Assembly: GCA_030055545.1 (NCBI GenBank)
Contig: JASFYK010000053.1
Coordinates: 1-6,585, forward strand
Direction: 5' to 3'
Length of the DNA stretch: 6,585 nucleotides
From: Thermoproteota archaeon
GTDB lineage: Archaea > Thermoproteota > Methanomethylicia > Methanomethylicales > Methanomethylicaceae
Shown: one piece after another, positions 6,024 to 6,585 of the stretch
How positions within the stretch are numbered: the first letter of the stretch is position 1
Layout: every line of letters starts with the position of its first letter
Notes under the pieces: generated by a model
The model's input: the letters and a program-made list of their open reading frames with translations, nothing else
Told to the model about the DNA's origin: nothing
Database searches by the model: none
Made by a program: the position numbers and the translations under genes

Positions 6024-6585
6024 TTGGTTGATATAATTGAAGTATTTACAAACATGTTTCAGAGCATAATCTATGCCATACCAGCCATAATTGCCGCAAT
6101 AATCGTTCTTATAATCGGATGGGCAGTCGGGATCAATTGTAGGCAAAGCGGTCAACAAAGTCGTGGAGAAGCTAGGCATAGAAAAGGCCTTTGACCAAAG
6201 TATGGTTGGCAAGGCATTCAGATCTTCAGGGCTCGACCTCTCTAATCTCGTCGGAGGGATCGTGAAGGCGTTCATAATCATTCTGTCAGTTGTGCTTGCG
6301 GTAGAGATACTCAACATACCTGGGATATTTGGAGAATATATGACACAGATAGCCAGTTATTTGCCACGGTTGCTTGCGGGCATACTTATTATCATATTCG
6401 GCACGGTATTCGTAGACTTCCTTTCGTCATTCATAGGGAAGATGATAAAGCCCATGTTCCCTGAAGAGAAATCAGAGATTGCCGATATGCTGAAGAACCT
6501 GCTCTTCATAGGACTCATCGCTTTCATACTCCTGCTTGCTCTCGATACGCTACTTCTCTCCGGCAGCACAGTCTACCCGCTGATT
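6024..6585 (+). CDS. Multi-helix membrane protein with 'conserved TM helix' repeats (MscS-associated type), frameshifted and cut by the right edge
   Basis: Starts at TTG 6024 and reads VDIIEVFTNMFQSIIYAIPA into a first membrane helix (15-36). At 6131-6132 one extra base breaks the frame: removing it joins LIIGWAVG to SIVGKAVNKVVEKLG without a gap, and the frame is then open to the edge, giving 187 corrected residues. Helices lie at about 15-36, 78-98, 112-134 and 158-177. Residues 17-36 (YAIPAIIAAIIVLIIGWAVG) and 112-131 (YLPRLLAGILIIIFGTVFVD) are two copies of the Pro-containing repeat of the TM_helix family (PF05552), found alone or ahead of MscS-type mechanosensitive channels. No other stop or shift is seen, so a sequencing or assembly error, a recent mutation or recoding are all possible. 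Codons are AT-richer than in the carotenoid genes. A membrane channel-like role is inferred from the family only. Confidence 0.7.

Noticed and set aside
1..6585. CRISPR arrays, insertion sequences, integrase or att sites
   Set aside because: No regularly spaced direct repeats, terminal inverted repeats with a transposase, or tRNA-associated duplications were seen on either strand.

Overview
The window looks like chromosomal DNA of an archaeon. The evidence is AT-rich TATA boxes with upstream purine BRE-like bases, short or absent leaders, frequent GTG and TTG starts, AGG as the favoured arginine codon, and an archaeal-style carotenoid operon. The sequence alone does not settle the lineage; a thermoproteotal or nitrososphaerial-type archaeon, or a relative, would fit.

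Left part (1-3256, minus strand): a tightly packed carotenoid operon read right to left, crtI (phytoene desaturase), crtB (phytoene synthase), then a UbiA-family prenyltransferase that is probably a lycopene elongase. A further reading frame starts inside the UbiA stop codon and runs off the left edge. GGPP, which archaea already make for membrane lipids, would be joined to phytoene by CrtB, desaturated towards lycopene by CrtI, and extended with C5 units by the UbiA protein towards C45/C50 bacterioruberin-type pigments. A clear BRE/TATA promoter precedes crtI, with a small palindrome at the predicted transcription start. crtI appears to start at a rare ATT codon.

Middle (3257-3835): a divergent, AT-richer intergenic stretch of about 580 bp. 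It holds the crtI promoter, weak open-frame fragments on the minus strand that may be gene debris, and the promoter of the next gene.

Right part (3836-6585): on the plus strand, an EamA/DMT-family transporter and then an exported, membrane-anchored staphylococcal-nuclease-like protein. Next comes a minus-strand remnant of a subtilisin-like protease, with frameshifts and stop codons, that keeps only the C-terminal half of the catalytic domain. After an AT-rich promoter region there is a plus-strand multi-helix membrane protein of the MscS-associated 'conserved TM helix' type, interrupted by an apparent one-base insertion and cut by the right edge.

No RNA genes, CRISPR arrays, insertion sequences or replication origins were seen. 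I found no clearly undescribed multi-gene system. The points most worth checking are the ATT start of crtI, the unidentified overlapping gene at the left edge, the dying protease gene, and the frameshift in the last gene.
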